Of a stretch of 64,000 nucleotides of DNA, positions 23,826 through 34,740 are shown one piece after another; positions within the stretch are counted from its first letter, which is position 1, and every line of letters begins with the position of its first letter. The notes beneath the pieces were generated by a model. The model saw only the letters and a list, made by a program, of their open reading frames with translations. It was not told the origin of the DNA and searched no databases. Both the position numbers and the translations under genes were made by a program. Source of the DNA: Cyprinodon diabolis (taxonomy: Eukaryota > Chordata > Actinopteri > Cyprinodontiformes > Cyprinodontidae); the NCBI GenBank assembly GCA_030533445.1, contig CM060068.1, positions 17,327,479 through 17,391,478 on the forward strand, in the 5' to 3' direction.

Positions 23826-26168
23826 ATGGCGGCCTCCCTACATTCACCAGTCTGGCAGTTCTTCAAGGTGTCTGAAAAAGACAATACATTAGCGATTTGC
23901 AACGTGTGTGCCAAGGAAATTCCTCGAGGCAGAAAGCTCCAAAGACATTTTAACACCACCAATCTCATCAGACATTTGAAGGTTAGTCACAGAAAGGAGT
24001 ACGAGGAGTTTTCAAAGTTAGCTAGCGCTAAGGCAGAGAGAGAGCGGTGTGCAGCTCCGGCGCCACTCACTCAGCTGTCTGTTACAGAGACCTTGCAACG
24101 ACAGCAACCCTACAGTAATGACAGCAAGAAAAAAAAGGAAATATCAGCCAAAATAATGGAATTTATATGCCTTGATCACCAGCCGCTGTCAATTGTGGAA
24201 GACGAAGGGTTCCGGCGACTCATGTATTACCTGGATTCCCGCTACACTCTGCCCGGACGTAAATATTTCACTGATGTTTGCCTGCCGCAGTTATACCAAA
24301 CCGTGTTTGCACATGTTGACACCCTAATGAATGACAATATTACATCAATCAGCTTCACAAGTGACATTTGGAGTTCAAATGTATGTCCCATGTCCATGTT
24401 GAGCCTAACTGCGCAGTTTATTAATCAGAACTTTGAGTTAAAAAGAGTTGTTCTTCATTCTCAAGAATTTTCGGGGTCACACACCGCGGAGGCTCTTGCT
24501 GCAGCATTCTGCGACATGTTTCGCGCATGGGCAATCCCGAAGGAAAAAGTGCACGTTATTCTCACGGATAATGCCAAGAACATGGTAAAGGCTATGAGGG
24601 ATGCAGATCTACCCAGCCTGCCGTGCATGGCTCATACACTGCAGCTTGCCGTTGCTGACGGAGTTCTATCACAACGCAGCATCGCTGATATAATAGCCTG
24701 TGGAAGACGCATCGTCGGCCATTTCAAACATTCCCAGCTTGCCTACTCTCGACTTCAAAATATTCAGAAGCAACTTGGCCAGCCTATTAAGAGGCTGCAA
24801 CAGGATGTACCTACCAGGTGGAACAGTACAGTTAATATGCTACGTAGTCTGATGGAACAGAAGCGTGCCCTATGTGCTTATGGAGCTGACTATGACTTGC
24901 CTTCCATGTTCACTGGCAGCCAGTGGAAATTGGTGGAAAATATGATTTCTCTACTAGCCCCGTTTGAAGAGCTCACGCACCAGATCAGCTCATCAACTGC
25001 ATCGGCTGCAGATGTTATACCATCCATCAGAACCTTAACCCGTCTTCTGGAGAAAGCTGCTGAGACGGACCAAGGTGTAAAGACTTGAAAGCCACATTGT
25101 TGGAAGCGGTCCAGAACAGATTCAGTGACATTCAATCGAAGCGCCTGTATACCATCGCAACAGTGCTCGATCCGAGGTGAGAACTTAATTCACACAACTC
25201 TTTCTCTCTCTGTGTCTCATGTCAATATCAATTGAATATATTGAATTCTTAAGTAAGTTTCCAAATTCCTCTTGCAAGAAAAAAATCTATCTTGGCCTAA
25301 ATGACTGATACATGCCTGAAATGATTAGTGTTCTAATCTTTTAGTAGGCAGGCTGTCTGGCATTTCCTTCAAATGTACTAGAAAAATAAACCTTTGGAAG
25401 AAGAGTTAAGACTACAGAGTAAAAATGCAAATTTGGAGTATGCTATTGCTTATTTGGCCAAAACTAGTTCACTAATCAAAACAAGAGCAGAGGATAAACT
25501 ATGAAATATATTAAATGAGGGAACAATGTCTATGGTGTTACTTATTTCTTTTCTTGAAAGGAGAGGCTGTAACTTAACCCAATTTGCCCTTTGAGATCAA
25601 AAAGTTTTTCTGATTCTTGTTTGTTTAAGTAAATCCATTAAAGTTTTATTTTTCTTTTCAACCAAAAAACAGGTATAAAGACAGATATTTCTCCGACGCA
25701 CTCAAGCCACAGATTCGCGGGCTGCTTTCTGATGTCCTTGCTACTGGACAGGAGCAGCAAAATGGTGAGGCAAGTTTGGAAGAGACTGGCACCGAGCCCC
25801 CAGAGAAAGTACCACTAGCTGGCTCCTTACACGCCATGTATGCTGAGTTGTTGGATGAAGACGGGGAACGTGGTGGCGGTGACATCAGCAGCTCAACATC
25901 ATCGCAGATGAACCTCTACCTATCAGAGCCAGTCATCCCACGGAGCGGACAGCCGCTTGTTTTTTGGCGAGACAATAAAAGTCGTTTCCCCGCTCTCGCA
26001 CAAGCAGCACGAGCCTACCTCTGTGCTCCATGCACAAGTGTAGATAGTGAGCGACTTTTTAGCACAGCAGGGAATGTTGTAGATGAGAAGAAAAACAAGC
26101 TGTCTGCCAAAAATGCAGAGATGCTTATATTTCTAAAGAAAAATCTGCCATTGATGCTTAACAAGTAA
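23826..26168 (+). pseudogene. hAT transposase (BED finger, two exons), one frameshift
   Basis: The transposase would excise the surrounding element in the nucleus. Exon 1 is 23826-25176, the intron 25177-25672 (GTGAGA...ACAG), exon 2 25673-26168; the splice joins LDPR to YKDRYF, a well-kept hAT word. The BED zinc finger uses C25, C28, H50 and H55. The RNase H-like core has D180 (SFTSDIWSS), D248 (ILTDNAKNM) and the Glu of VDSERLFS at 26049-26051, followed by the hATC dimerisation motif (LSAKNAEMLIFLKKN). The C/H word PCMAHTLQLAV and the W of RWNST are present. A single-base frameshift in the short A run near 25078-25081 puts a stop at 25086-25088, about 90 bp before the donor; past it the next frame is open. 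Otherwise the gene is nearly whole, about 615 residues. It is related to ZBED-type hAT proteins. Confidence 0.9.
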
Positions 26169-26385
26169 GCTTTAAGAGAAATGGCTTTTCTAATCTCTAT
26201 TCCTCTTCTTTCTTTCTCATTGACTCATGATTCCATGCTGTGCACTTTAAATGTATGTAGAGTTAAAGGAGCTAAAAGAACTTTTAAAGTTAGCTTCTAT
26301 TTGGCTTCTATTTTCAGTTCATTACCGCAGGACAAGCCTAAAATACATACCTTATGCCTTTTTACCATGGCATCCCAAAATATTT

Positions 26386-26990
26386 GATTTTGTTTTCTTT
26401 GCTCTGCACTTTAAGTTTAAGTACACTTTAAGTTTGTGTAAATTCACAATGACAGATTTTTTGTATCTTATTTATAAGGCTTATTTGTTAAGCTCTAAGC
26501 TGTTTAAGATGTTTCTAAGGAAGTAAAATGTTGAACGTTTCCTGTCAAAAGTATACAGTTGACAATTCAAAATACATTATCTTCTGTTAATTTTAAGACA
26601 TATACCGGTACATTTTTGTTAAGACTATTAAACTTGAATATATGACATGATAAATAGAAGGCTTCAGATAGACCCTGTGACCGGTGATCAGTGATTTTGT
26701 TTTCTTTGCTCTGCACTTTAAGTTTAAGTACACTTTAAGTTTGTGTAAATTAACAATGACAGATTTTTTGTATCTTATTTATAATGCTTATTTGTTAAGC
26801 TCTAAGCTGTTTAAGATGTTTCTAAGGAAGTAAAATGTTGAACGTTTCCTGTCAATAAAAGTATACAGTTGACAATTCACAATACATTATCTTCTGTTAA
26901 TTTTAATACATATACATTTTTGTTAAGACTTAAAATTGAATAGAAGGCTTCAGGTAGACCTAGTGATCGGTGATCGGTATCAACCAATAC
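26386..26990 (+). repeat. Tandem duplication, two copies of about 307 bp
   Basis: The unit starting GATTTTGTTTTCTTTGCTCT at 26386 recurs at 26693. The copies are highly similar apart from small indels and single changes. The unit lies in the 3' untranslated part of the hAT and includes the subterminal GTGATCGGTGATC words, so the right subterminal region is duplicated. Confidence 0.9.
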
Positions 26991-27102
26991 TGCTTTCAGC
27001 AATCGGTGATCTGCCCCAAAAATCCTGATCGGAGCACCCTTAAAATTAATAGGTATTCTCCATACTTTCTTCCAAATAACAGAACCTTAGCTGCCACCGT
27101 CC

Positions 27103-27271
27103 TCTTTGGTTCTTTTCTCGTAGGCCACTTTATTTCAATCCAGTTCGTGTTGTCATCAAGGTCCGGCTTGGATACCACTTGGGTGAACTGGTTGCTACCA
27201 AGAATGAGTGACGTACTCTCCAATTTAAGTGTTTTATCAAATAAGTAGTAGATGGCGAATTGGAATGACAT
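27103..27271 (-). CDS. Exon 1 of the leftward gene of the giant element
   Basis: From ATG (27271-27269, minus strand) the frame reads MSFQFAIYYLFDKTLKLEST, then an acidic stretch and WIEIKWPTRKEPKRTVAAKV, and remains open to the hAT boundary. The composition looks like real protein, not low-complexity noise. It faces the transposase start at 27504 head to head. The donor is uncertain: GTTCTG at about 27107 or GTATGG at about 27080. The N-terminus resembles the short beta-rich 'YF-D-K...' starts of uncharacterised fish transposon proteins, but I cannot name it. The gene seems broken downstream by a stop in exon 3. Confidence 0.5.
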
Positions 27272-27503
27272 TGTTTCCTCCTAACCGTAGTCTATCCTAA
27301 CCTGCCAACCTGCTTTCACGCAAGTGACGCCGCCGCTCAGATGGATGCAACGGATGAGAACGGCCGCAGCTCTGATTGGCTGAAAGTGAAAAGCGATGCA
27401 GTTCATTGTTCAGAGACTCGGCGCCGATATACTTTTTTAAAAATACGAATTTTAGAGGCGTTTTATACAGTCTTGTATGTTACAGTTGCTATTCCAAATC
27501 ATC
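27272..27503. promoter_or_regulatory. Putative bidirectional promoter
   Basis: The 232 bp between the two divergent ATGs are richer in CpG than their surroundings (ACGCAAGTGACGCCGCCGCT near 27318) and contain an inverted CCAAT (GATTGGCTG near 27375). TATA-like TATACTTTTTTAAA lies near 27428. Divergent genes with a short shared spacer often use one promoter; no transcription data are available. Confidence 0.5.
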
Positions 27504-27608
27504 ATGCCAGCAAAACAAAAACTGAAGAGACATTTGAATTCTGACGAGAGTCAACCAGAGATAGAGACGCCAAGAACAACAAAATATAGAAGACTTCAAC
27601 CGAACCAG
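27504..27608 (+). CDS. Exon 1 of the TNP2-like transposase gene
   Basis: ATG opens a 35-codon exon, MPAKQKLKRHLNSDESQPEI through RRLQPNQ, ending exactly at CAG|GTAAAG. It is strongly basic at the start, as DNA-binding or nuclear-targeting starts often are. The link to the transposase body 2.5 kb on rests on strand, phase and position. The next recognisable exon is 30018-30104. Confidence 0.5.
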
Positions 27609-28984
27609 GTAAAGAAAAATACAATTGGTGAAATGCTGTGGGCTACAACGAAAATGTCTATTTTACCCTTCCGCCTGAAAAAATGTTGTGTTCTGTATAA
27701 CATTACGAAGTGAAACGTTTCAAGCTAAGATTTACGTGAAAATCATTAACAGACCCCATACATTTGTACCCCTTTTTTATCTGAGTAGTCTAAGGAATAA
27801 AAGAATAAAACAAAATATCAACTTATCAATCAGCGTTAGCTCCAATGTCTTAAAAAAGGGTCATAAATCTACTCACTTGAGTAAAATTTAGATTCGTAAG
27901 GAGATTGGTAGGGGTAAAGCACCGAGTGAAAGATTCTTTTCCAACCAAAATGAGACACTGACAACAGCTGGGCTTAAATAACATGAACAATATATTTTAG
28001 AAAACCTTTGACAATTTTTCCAAAATAGAACATTGACACAATACAACCTAAATTCAGTTTGTTCACTTTCAAAATTCACTGTGTTTCAATAATAACATCC
28101 CACAATCCAGGGTCCATAAGTGCACCAGAAAAAGAAATTGTCAATTTCAGTTGAATTTAAATAAATCTGATGCATCAAGTGGTTTTATCAGATCTGATCA
28201 AAAAAATTAAACAAAGTAACAACAAAAATTGTCCGAGAATAAAATTATGAATCTGCAGAAAGAAAGGGAAGAAAAATCCTTAAGTTTCCTTGTTTTTCCT
28301 ACCACCCTCCAGGGAACAGCCTGCATCAACATCTCTGGTGGAGTCTAGTCTAGTCCATACAATGAACCGCTCAGCTGTAACAGCAGGTTCTGCAACTATG
28401 TAAAAAAAAAAAAAACAGCCTGCACACAAATGTGCAGAGCAAAACTTCAATTGGAAAATAAATCATGTAATCACCATAATATAAATTGGTTTTACCACAT
28501 TTATACAGACAAAAATATATACATAAAGTAAAATTATCAATTTATATGTGTTTCACTGTCTAAGAAATCATTATGGTTAGTAGTCAATAATTGTATCTGT
28601 AAAAAAAAAAAATCCAGGACACCTATGAAGGGTTAATTTTACGTTAACCCCTTGTGGGGGTTTTACAGCAACATCACACACGATATAGCTAGCTTGCAAG
28701 TGCATTTTTTTTAGAAGAGCACATGGGGGTGTGTTAGCCTCCTTCTCACTGTGCTAATGCATTCAATAAATCAAAACAGCTAGTAAAATTACATATCTTA
28801 CAAAACATTATATCCTGACTGGTTTTACATCTCAAAAATATATATATTTCATTCACAGGTTCATGTGAACTCACCAGGTTATTCTTCAACACAATAATAC
28901 AGCAAATCTTCCTGCTAAACCGATTATATCTCCTGTTTCTACAATACAAATATAATAATCAAAATCACGTTTTATACAGATATC
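27609..28984. other. Presumed intron of the transposase gene
   Basis: A+T-rich with no motif I recognise. A small exon could be hidden at about 28310-28390, where complexity rises, but it is unsupported. Confidence 0.4.
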
Positions 28985-28988
28985 TTAA

Positions 28989-29486
28989 AGCTACAGTGTG
29001 TAATTTTCAGCAACATCTAGCGGTCAGACTGCAGACTGCAGCAACATGAACATCTCCCCCCCACCGCTTCTCCCCCCCAACAGTACGGCGAGCGTTACGG
29101 GACAAAATGTCTTCCACGACGTCTGCATCACCTACCTTCTCAAGTGATGAGGTTTGTTTACATAGATAATTTTACAGATAGTATTTCATTAGTCTGTGTG
29201 TTCAGTACCGTCTCAGTTCATCTCTCTCAACTTCCCGTAGTTACTTTCGAGCGTAATGGGCGATCTCGCAATCGCTAGTTTGTTGGCTCTGCGCTGCCGT
29301 AGCGCAAAGATGTCTGCCTCCATGGCTGCGAGACCCGCTCCTATGTAATTATAAATAACGAATTCTAAGGCAACGCAAATATTAAGGTTAAGAGGCTGAG
29401 CTCGTAGATGATGATAAATAACATAGTTATCTATAATATTTTACATTTCTGACTGTATATCCCTGTAATTATTACACACTGTAGCT
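28989..29486. mobile_element. TTAA-flanked MITE (498 bp)
   Basis: The ends AGCTACAGTGTGTAAT and its reverse complement are perfect over 16 bp and are flanked by TTAA on both sides (28985-28988 and 29487-29490). TTAA duplication is typical of piggyBac and Kolobok transposons. The G+C-rich middle (about 29060-29340) is non-coding. Confidence 0.88.
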
Positions 29487-30017
29487 TTAAGAATTCAAAA
29501 CCAAATGGGAATGTTTTGAAAGTTACCTCTCTCCATGCAGGCCGAGGCCTTAAAAGAAAAGCACGCTAGCTCTGAGCAGGGAAGTGCCGTGACTAACTGC
29601 TGTGCAGGTGTGGTGCATTCAAAGTCTATGGGAATTTTCAGTACTGAACCAAAAACTGACTTTTTTTTATGAGACTTGGAAATAAAATAAAAAATTACAG
29701 ACAGCTTAATAACCATGGGTTACACATTCATTAAAGACTTTAAAACATGTGTTATAGCTTCTGACTTTTACTATGACATCTGCAGGAAAAATAGGTTGGT
29801 AGGTATATTATAATAACCGAGCCTATAAGATAAACCTATCTGATGGTTTTCTAAAAGACAGTATTGCTTCCAGTATTATATCTTCATTCTGAAATGTTTG
29901 CCCAAGTCCACTGTAAGTCATCAAGGGTAATCATACATAAACACTAGTGCTAGCTAGTGGATAAAGCTCTTACGGTGTTCAGGTTTCCTATTATCTTTGT
30001 TTTTACTGTATCCACAG

Positions 30018-30104
30018 AAACAGAGAAAATTGTTCTACAAGAGATTTCTTTGTACATCTTCAGTTCCAAGAACATCCCTTTACAGAAGACAAGTTACTGA
30101 AAAG
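30018..30104 (+). CDS. Probable transposase exon 2
   Basis: An 87-bp stretch between ACAG and GTAAGT. Two frames are open. One (KQRKLFYKRFL...) continues exon 1 in phase. The other (...FFVHLQFQEHPFTEDKLLK) joins the acidic repeat frame if the next acceptor is the TTTTAG at 30175-30180. I cannot decide between them. Confidence 0.45.
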
Positions 30105-30180
30105 GTAAGTTCAGGAGAAAGAATTATTATCTAGTAAATGTAGCTATTTTTATATCCCAATGTTCAACTATATGTTTTAG

Positions 30181-30829
30181 ACCACCGAAGCTGCATTTAA
30201 TTGCTCTACATTTGTCTCAGACTTGTCTTGCAGATCATAGTAATGCAGATTACCAAGAAGTGGATGGAGAGAGACAGGAGGACAGAGAGGAAGATGGTGG
30301 AAGTGGACATGATGACAGAGAGGAGGATGATGGAAGTGGACAAGAGGACAGAGAGGAAGATGGTGGAAGTGGACATGGCGACAGAGAGGAAGATGGCGGA
30401 AATGAACATGATGACAGAGAGGAGGATGATGGAAGTGGACAAGAGGACAGAGAAGAAGATGATGGAAGTGGACAAGAGGACAGAGAAGAAAATGATGGAA
30501 GTGGACAAGAGGACAGAGAAGAAGATGATGGAAGTGGACAAGAGGACAGAGAAGAAGATGATGGAAGTGGACAAGAGGACAGAGAGGAGGATGATGGAAG
30601 TGGACATGACAACAGAGAGGAAGATGGTGGAAGTGGACATGGCGACAGAGAGGAAGATGGCGGAAATGGACATGATGAGAGAGAGGAGGATGATGGAAGT
30701 GGACAAGAGGACAGAGAAGAAGATGGTGGAAGTGGACATGAGGACAGAGAGGACAATGATAGAAATGAACATGAGAACAGAGAGGAAGAGAGGAGTCAAG
30801 CCAGAAATCAAGATTCAAACCAATTGAAG
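30181..30829 (+). CDS. Acidic repeat exon of the TNP2-like transposase gene
   Basis: The plus-strand frame that leads in phase into the transposase body reads PPKLHLIALHLSQTC, then 15 units of an 11-residue repeat (DREEDGGSGHE and variants) and ends NQDSNQLK before a GTACAA donor at 30830. The exon joins 30986 in phase 0 (KHHDDDPVYPGAP), supporting this frame. The first acceptor may instead be the TTGCAG ending at 30233. Asp/Glu/Gly-rich repeats of this kind are probably a disordered linker. Function is not known from the family. Confidence 0.55.
30281..30775 (+). repeat. Coding minisatellite, 15 x 33 bp
   Basis: The unit GACAGAGAGGAAGATGGTGG (first 20 of 33 bases) is repeated 15 times without length change. 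Because 33 is a multiple of three and the unit lacks stop words on either strand, several frames on both strands stay open across the array. Confidence 0.95.
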
Positions 30830-30985
30830 GTACAATCATTTAATTACAGATTGTCTGTATATTGTTATTTTACATAACATGTATGAGACATCTCTCTTAT
30901 TAGGACAATACTGTCGTTATAATTTGGCTTATGTGTCCCATTGTGTTTTAGGTATGAATGTGAGCAATCTTGTCTTGTATTACAG

Positions 30986-33038
30986 AAACACCATGATGAT
31001 GATCCTGTATACCCTGGTGCTCCCATCACAAAAGGACAGAGTCTGCTCTTACTCATGTAATATGTACTGAGGCACAATTTGACAGGAGTAGCTCTTCAGG
31101 ATCTTCTTACAATGTTTAATGAACATTTCCCTGGCTTGGTGCCAGCAACCTCATATCTTTTTTATAAAGCATATGGGCAGTTTGGCCATTATGCGCCCCA
31201 TTTTTACTGTGTAAACTGTGAAAGCTATATGGGACCCAGAGAGTCAGCTCCAAAAAATTGTTCTTCTTGTAATGCTGAATTTGACATTGAGAAAAATTTA
31301 AGGGTTGGGTCTTACTTTCTTGTATGTAGTCTATCAACCCAAATTGCAGACATTGTGGAAAAATCTTGGATACATTTAAAAGAAAGAGAATCAATTCCAG
31401 GCATTGTTTCAGATATTCAGTGTGGGGCTGAATACAAAAAACTTAAGCAGAGTGGACAAATAGGGGCCGATGACATATCAGTTCTGTGGAATTGTGATGG
31501 AATTCCAGTTTTTAACAGTAATAATTTTCAGATATGGCCAATTCAGTGTCAAGTCATAGAGCTGTCACCAAAAGATCGTCAAGCCAACATATGTATACCA
31601 TGCTTATGGTTTGGTAAAAGTAAGCCGAATATGATCACATTTTTAACTGCTTTTGTGGCAGAGCTCAAGGAACTGGAACAGACTGGAATTAAATGGATAG
31701 ACTCTGAAAAAGTAGAGCATACAAGCAAAGTTCATTTACTCCTGTGCTCCTCAGATTCAATTGCCCGCCCCCTCCTGAGAAACACAACACAGTTCAACGG
31801 CAAATATGGGTGTGACTTCTACCTTCACACTGGTGGTGGCCCCTATGTCTGGGAAACCCCAGAACCACCTTTAAGGACAGAGATGGATCATTTTCGGCAT
31901 GCTATGCTGGTGACACCTGCTAATCCAGTAATGGGTGTGAAAGGCCCATCCCCTTTAATGGAACTTGAGAGCTTCAAAATTATCACTGGATTTATTCCTG
32001 AGTACCAACACAGTGTCTGCCTGGGTGTCACTAAACAGATTGCATCTCTGTGGCTAGACAGTAAGCACCATAATGAAGACTGGTACTTGGGCGGCAAGGT
32101 CAGTGATATAGACCAGGAATTGCTGGCCATTAACCCACCTGTGGAGGTCACAAGGGCACCAAGATCAGTGAAAGACAGAAAATTCTGGAAAGCATCTGAG
32201 TGGAGGTCATTTTTGTTGTTTTATGCATTTCCTGTTTTGAATGGCATTCTGAAAAAGAAGTATTGGAATCATCTTTTTTTATTAGTTTTTGCAATGCACA
32301 CTCTTCTTCAGGATGCCATTAAAGTGAGACATGTGGATATGGCAGAACAAGCTCTGCGAAAGTTTGTGCTTAACTTTGAGAAACTTTATGGTGCTGCAAA
32401 TGCTTCTTTCAATGTGCATTTATTAATGCACTTGGCAGCAAGCATGCACAACTGGGGACCACTGTGGGCAACATCCACGTTTCCATTTGAATCATTTAAT
32501 GAGGTTTTTCAGTGGAACAACACATGTGCCAACACAAATAGTGAATAGATTTCTTCGGTGGAGTGATCTCTCAACAAAAGCAGGGACTACAATGGCAAAT
32601 GCTAATGACAGCATAAAGGCATTATTTGAAAAACTTCAGAGTACCTCTAGCTTAAGAAAGAAATCAAAGGAGTGTGAATATAATGTCAGAGGTTTTGGCT
32701 GCCTGAAGAAAGGTAGCACATCTGTGTTGCAGAGGATGGCTATTGAAAGTTTCATAGGAGTGACAGTTCATTCAGGTTTATTTTATGACCGTTTCATTTG
32801 TAGCAGTGTGGTCTATCATTCATATAACAGCAGAACTCTTAAAAAGAGAAATAATTCAGTTGTACAGTTAGATGATGGAACATTGTGCGAAGTTATGACC
32901 CTGGTGGCCTTTACAACTGATGATGGGGCCTCATCCACATCCACAAACTTCTGTATATTAGTAAAAGAGCTTGCCAAGAGTGGAGGAAAGGTTTGTAGAG
33001 ATGCTCAGTTAAACATATCATCCACATTTTATAAATGA
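30986..33038 (+). pseudogene. TNP2/CACTA-like transposase body, two lesions
   Basis: The frame from 30986 reads DDDPVYPGAPITKGQSLLLLM, then an in-frame TAA (31058-31060), then continues RHNLTGVALQDLLTMFNEHF. A zinc ribbon follows: CVNC (near 31210) and CSSC (near 31265). TNP2-like motifs come next: WNCDGIPVFNS (about 31480), PIQCQVIELSP, IPCLWFGKSKPNM, SSDSIARPLL (about 31755) and PEYQHSVCLGVTKQ (about 32000), which carry the likely D, D and E/H catalytic residues. NVHLLMHLAASMHNWGPLWA leads to a frame change in the T run near 32500-32510; the last part (to a stop at 33036-33038) is in another frame, beginning FFSGTTHVPTQIVNRFLRW. TNP2-type transposases move CACTA elements by binding terminal repeats. 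The stop and shift mean this copy makes no full protein. Confidence 0.85.
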
Positions 33039-33040
33039 GG

Positions 33041-33669
33041 TGTCTCACACCCATAATGTATTTGCTGTGCATCCCCAATCACTTAAACGTAAATGTGTAA
33101 TGGTTAAGTCCAAGGACAAAATTCCACTTCCAAACAATGTTGTAAGAGACTAAAATTCTTGGGGAGCTACTACTTTACAGACATCAAGGCCAAACAACCT
33201 CCACATATCACTCCTATACGCATGAAGTGCTGTCAGCGACTTTTAAATATGTGCACTCACCAATTGGTCTTGTTTGCAGTAGCCCTGCTTTGATCCATTA
33301 AACAATACTAATGAAATGTTCTTTTTTGAACACTTGAGACAATTGTAATGTGTTAAGTTTATTTCTTTTGCATGTAATTTGGCCAGTATTAACTTTTCTG
33401 TTGCAATGTGGGTTATGCTATTTGTTAGATCATAATGTAGCACTGCACCAGCTTTAAACCACTTGCTTTTCAGTAGAACACACACTTTTGTGCACCTGTA
33501 CTTTTGAAGTGAACATTTAGTGTTTTGTTCAATGTGGTTTTGTGTGTAAGATGTATTGCATCATATTTCTTTTTCAAAACTTATTAAACATTACATAACA
33601 ACTGCAATAATTGCTATCTGTGTACTTTACACACAACACAAAATTGCATAATAGGGTTTAAGTGCATTT
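33041..33669. other. 3' flank of the transposase gene
   Basis: A+T-rich, with no motif. AATAAA-type signals were not clearly placed; TTATTAAACATTA at about 33582 is the nearest candidate. Confidence 0.35.
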
Positions 33670-34740
33670 TTGTAGTTATACTATTGAACACTTTCCAAAA
33701 GAATTACCTGAAGTACAAGCGTATATAACTTCACTTCATAATTAGATTCAAATGTAACTTAAAATGCACTCAAACTTAATATTACAGTGTCGATATTAAA
33801 ATGTGTACTTTTAAAATATGCTTTCAATGTACGTTACAATGACAATTTTGAGCATACAATTTAAAATATAGTAAAAATATATGTAAAAACAAATTTAAAG
33901 CTGCAGTCTGTAACATTGAGAAGAGAGCAGACTTCGACTGAAAATTTGAAGAAAAACAGGTTTCACGCCACTCCCCCACCCTATCTGCTTCACTCATGCC
34001 CCACCTCCAAGCTCCAGCCCTCTCACAGCATCTGCGCGGCTACCGCATGCGACCAGAAGCGTCCAAGCAGCGTACGCGGCATGGAGTGTGAACCGGTAAG
34101 AGCGATAACACTCAGCTCCAGGCAGCTAGATATAAGATGCTGGTTATACCGAAGTTTGCCATGTAAGCAGTTGCTGGCAGGGGCAGTAAGGGCAGTTTCT
34201 CTTTCGCTGGTGCTTGTCGCTCCGCCATGACTTCCACGCGCGTCCTCCTGACTGCGGCAGGTTAAGCGGTGAGGGGGGGTATTCAGCGTGTGTGAGCTGT
34301 GATTGACACTCCATCTGACGCTCCTCTGGCTGTGATTGGTTGTTTTGACTCGTCCCGAATTATTCTTTCCAGATTGAAATACAGGCAGTATGCGGGACCA
34401 ATTGAACCAGTTTTTTTCACAGGTTACATATCACATGTACTGCTGTCTGGGCATAGGGACAGTTTTAGCCAATATGACAAAAAAAGTGATTTTTAAAAAC
34501 TTACAGACTTCAGCTTTAAAATAAGTACACTTTAGAAATTACACATAACTTTCACTTAAAGTATACTTTTTTAATAATATATTTCTATAAAGTGTAACAT
34601 AGTGTAATTATGTTAAAGTGTGTTAAAAGTATTAGCATGAAAGCGTAATGTTAGTATACTTTTTATATATTTACAAAAAGTACAATTTGTCTAAGTACAT
34701 TTTCAGTAAACTATAGGTAATATGAATATACTTGAAATAC
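33670..34740. repeat. Right subterminal repeat region (AAGTATACTTT-like words)
   Basis: AAGTATAC/AAGTACAC words recur at about 33808, 34525, 34558, 34652, 34680 and 34726, the same word as at the left end. A TTAA MITE (33899-34515) interrupts the region. Confidence 0.6.
33899..34515. mobile_element. TTAA-flanked MITE (617 bp)
   Basis: The ends AGCTGCAGTCTGTAA and TTACAGACTTCAGCT match as inverted repeats at 14 of 15 positions and are flanked by TTAA (33895-33898 and 34516-34519). The end sequence resembles that of the MITE at 28989 (AGCTACAGTGTGTAA), so the two belong to related families. The interior is G+C-richer and non-coding. Confidence 0.85.

Larger units (their letters stand above)
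23616..27040 (+). mobile_element. Autonomous-type hAT transposon with BED-finger transposase
   Basis: The ends AGGGTGCTCCGAT (left) and ATCGGAGCACCCT (right) are perfect 13-bp inverted repeats. Both subterminal regions are crowded with GATCGGT/ATCGGCC words. The flanking octamers ATGAATTA (23608-23615) and TAAAATTA (27041-27048) agree at 5 of 8, possibly a decayed duplication. Inside is a two-exon transposase and, near the right end, a 307-bp tandem duplication. It lies in intron 1 of the leftward gene. Confidence 0.92.

Noticed and set aside
30177..30839. 220-, 201- and 168-codon minus-strand frames, His/Pro- or Ser/Leu-rich
   Set aside because: They are the reverse strand of the 33-bp minisatellite, open only because the unit lacks stop words. 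The plus-strand frame fits the transposase exons in phase.
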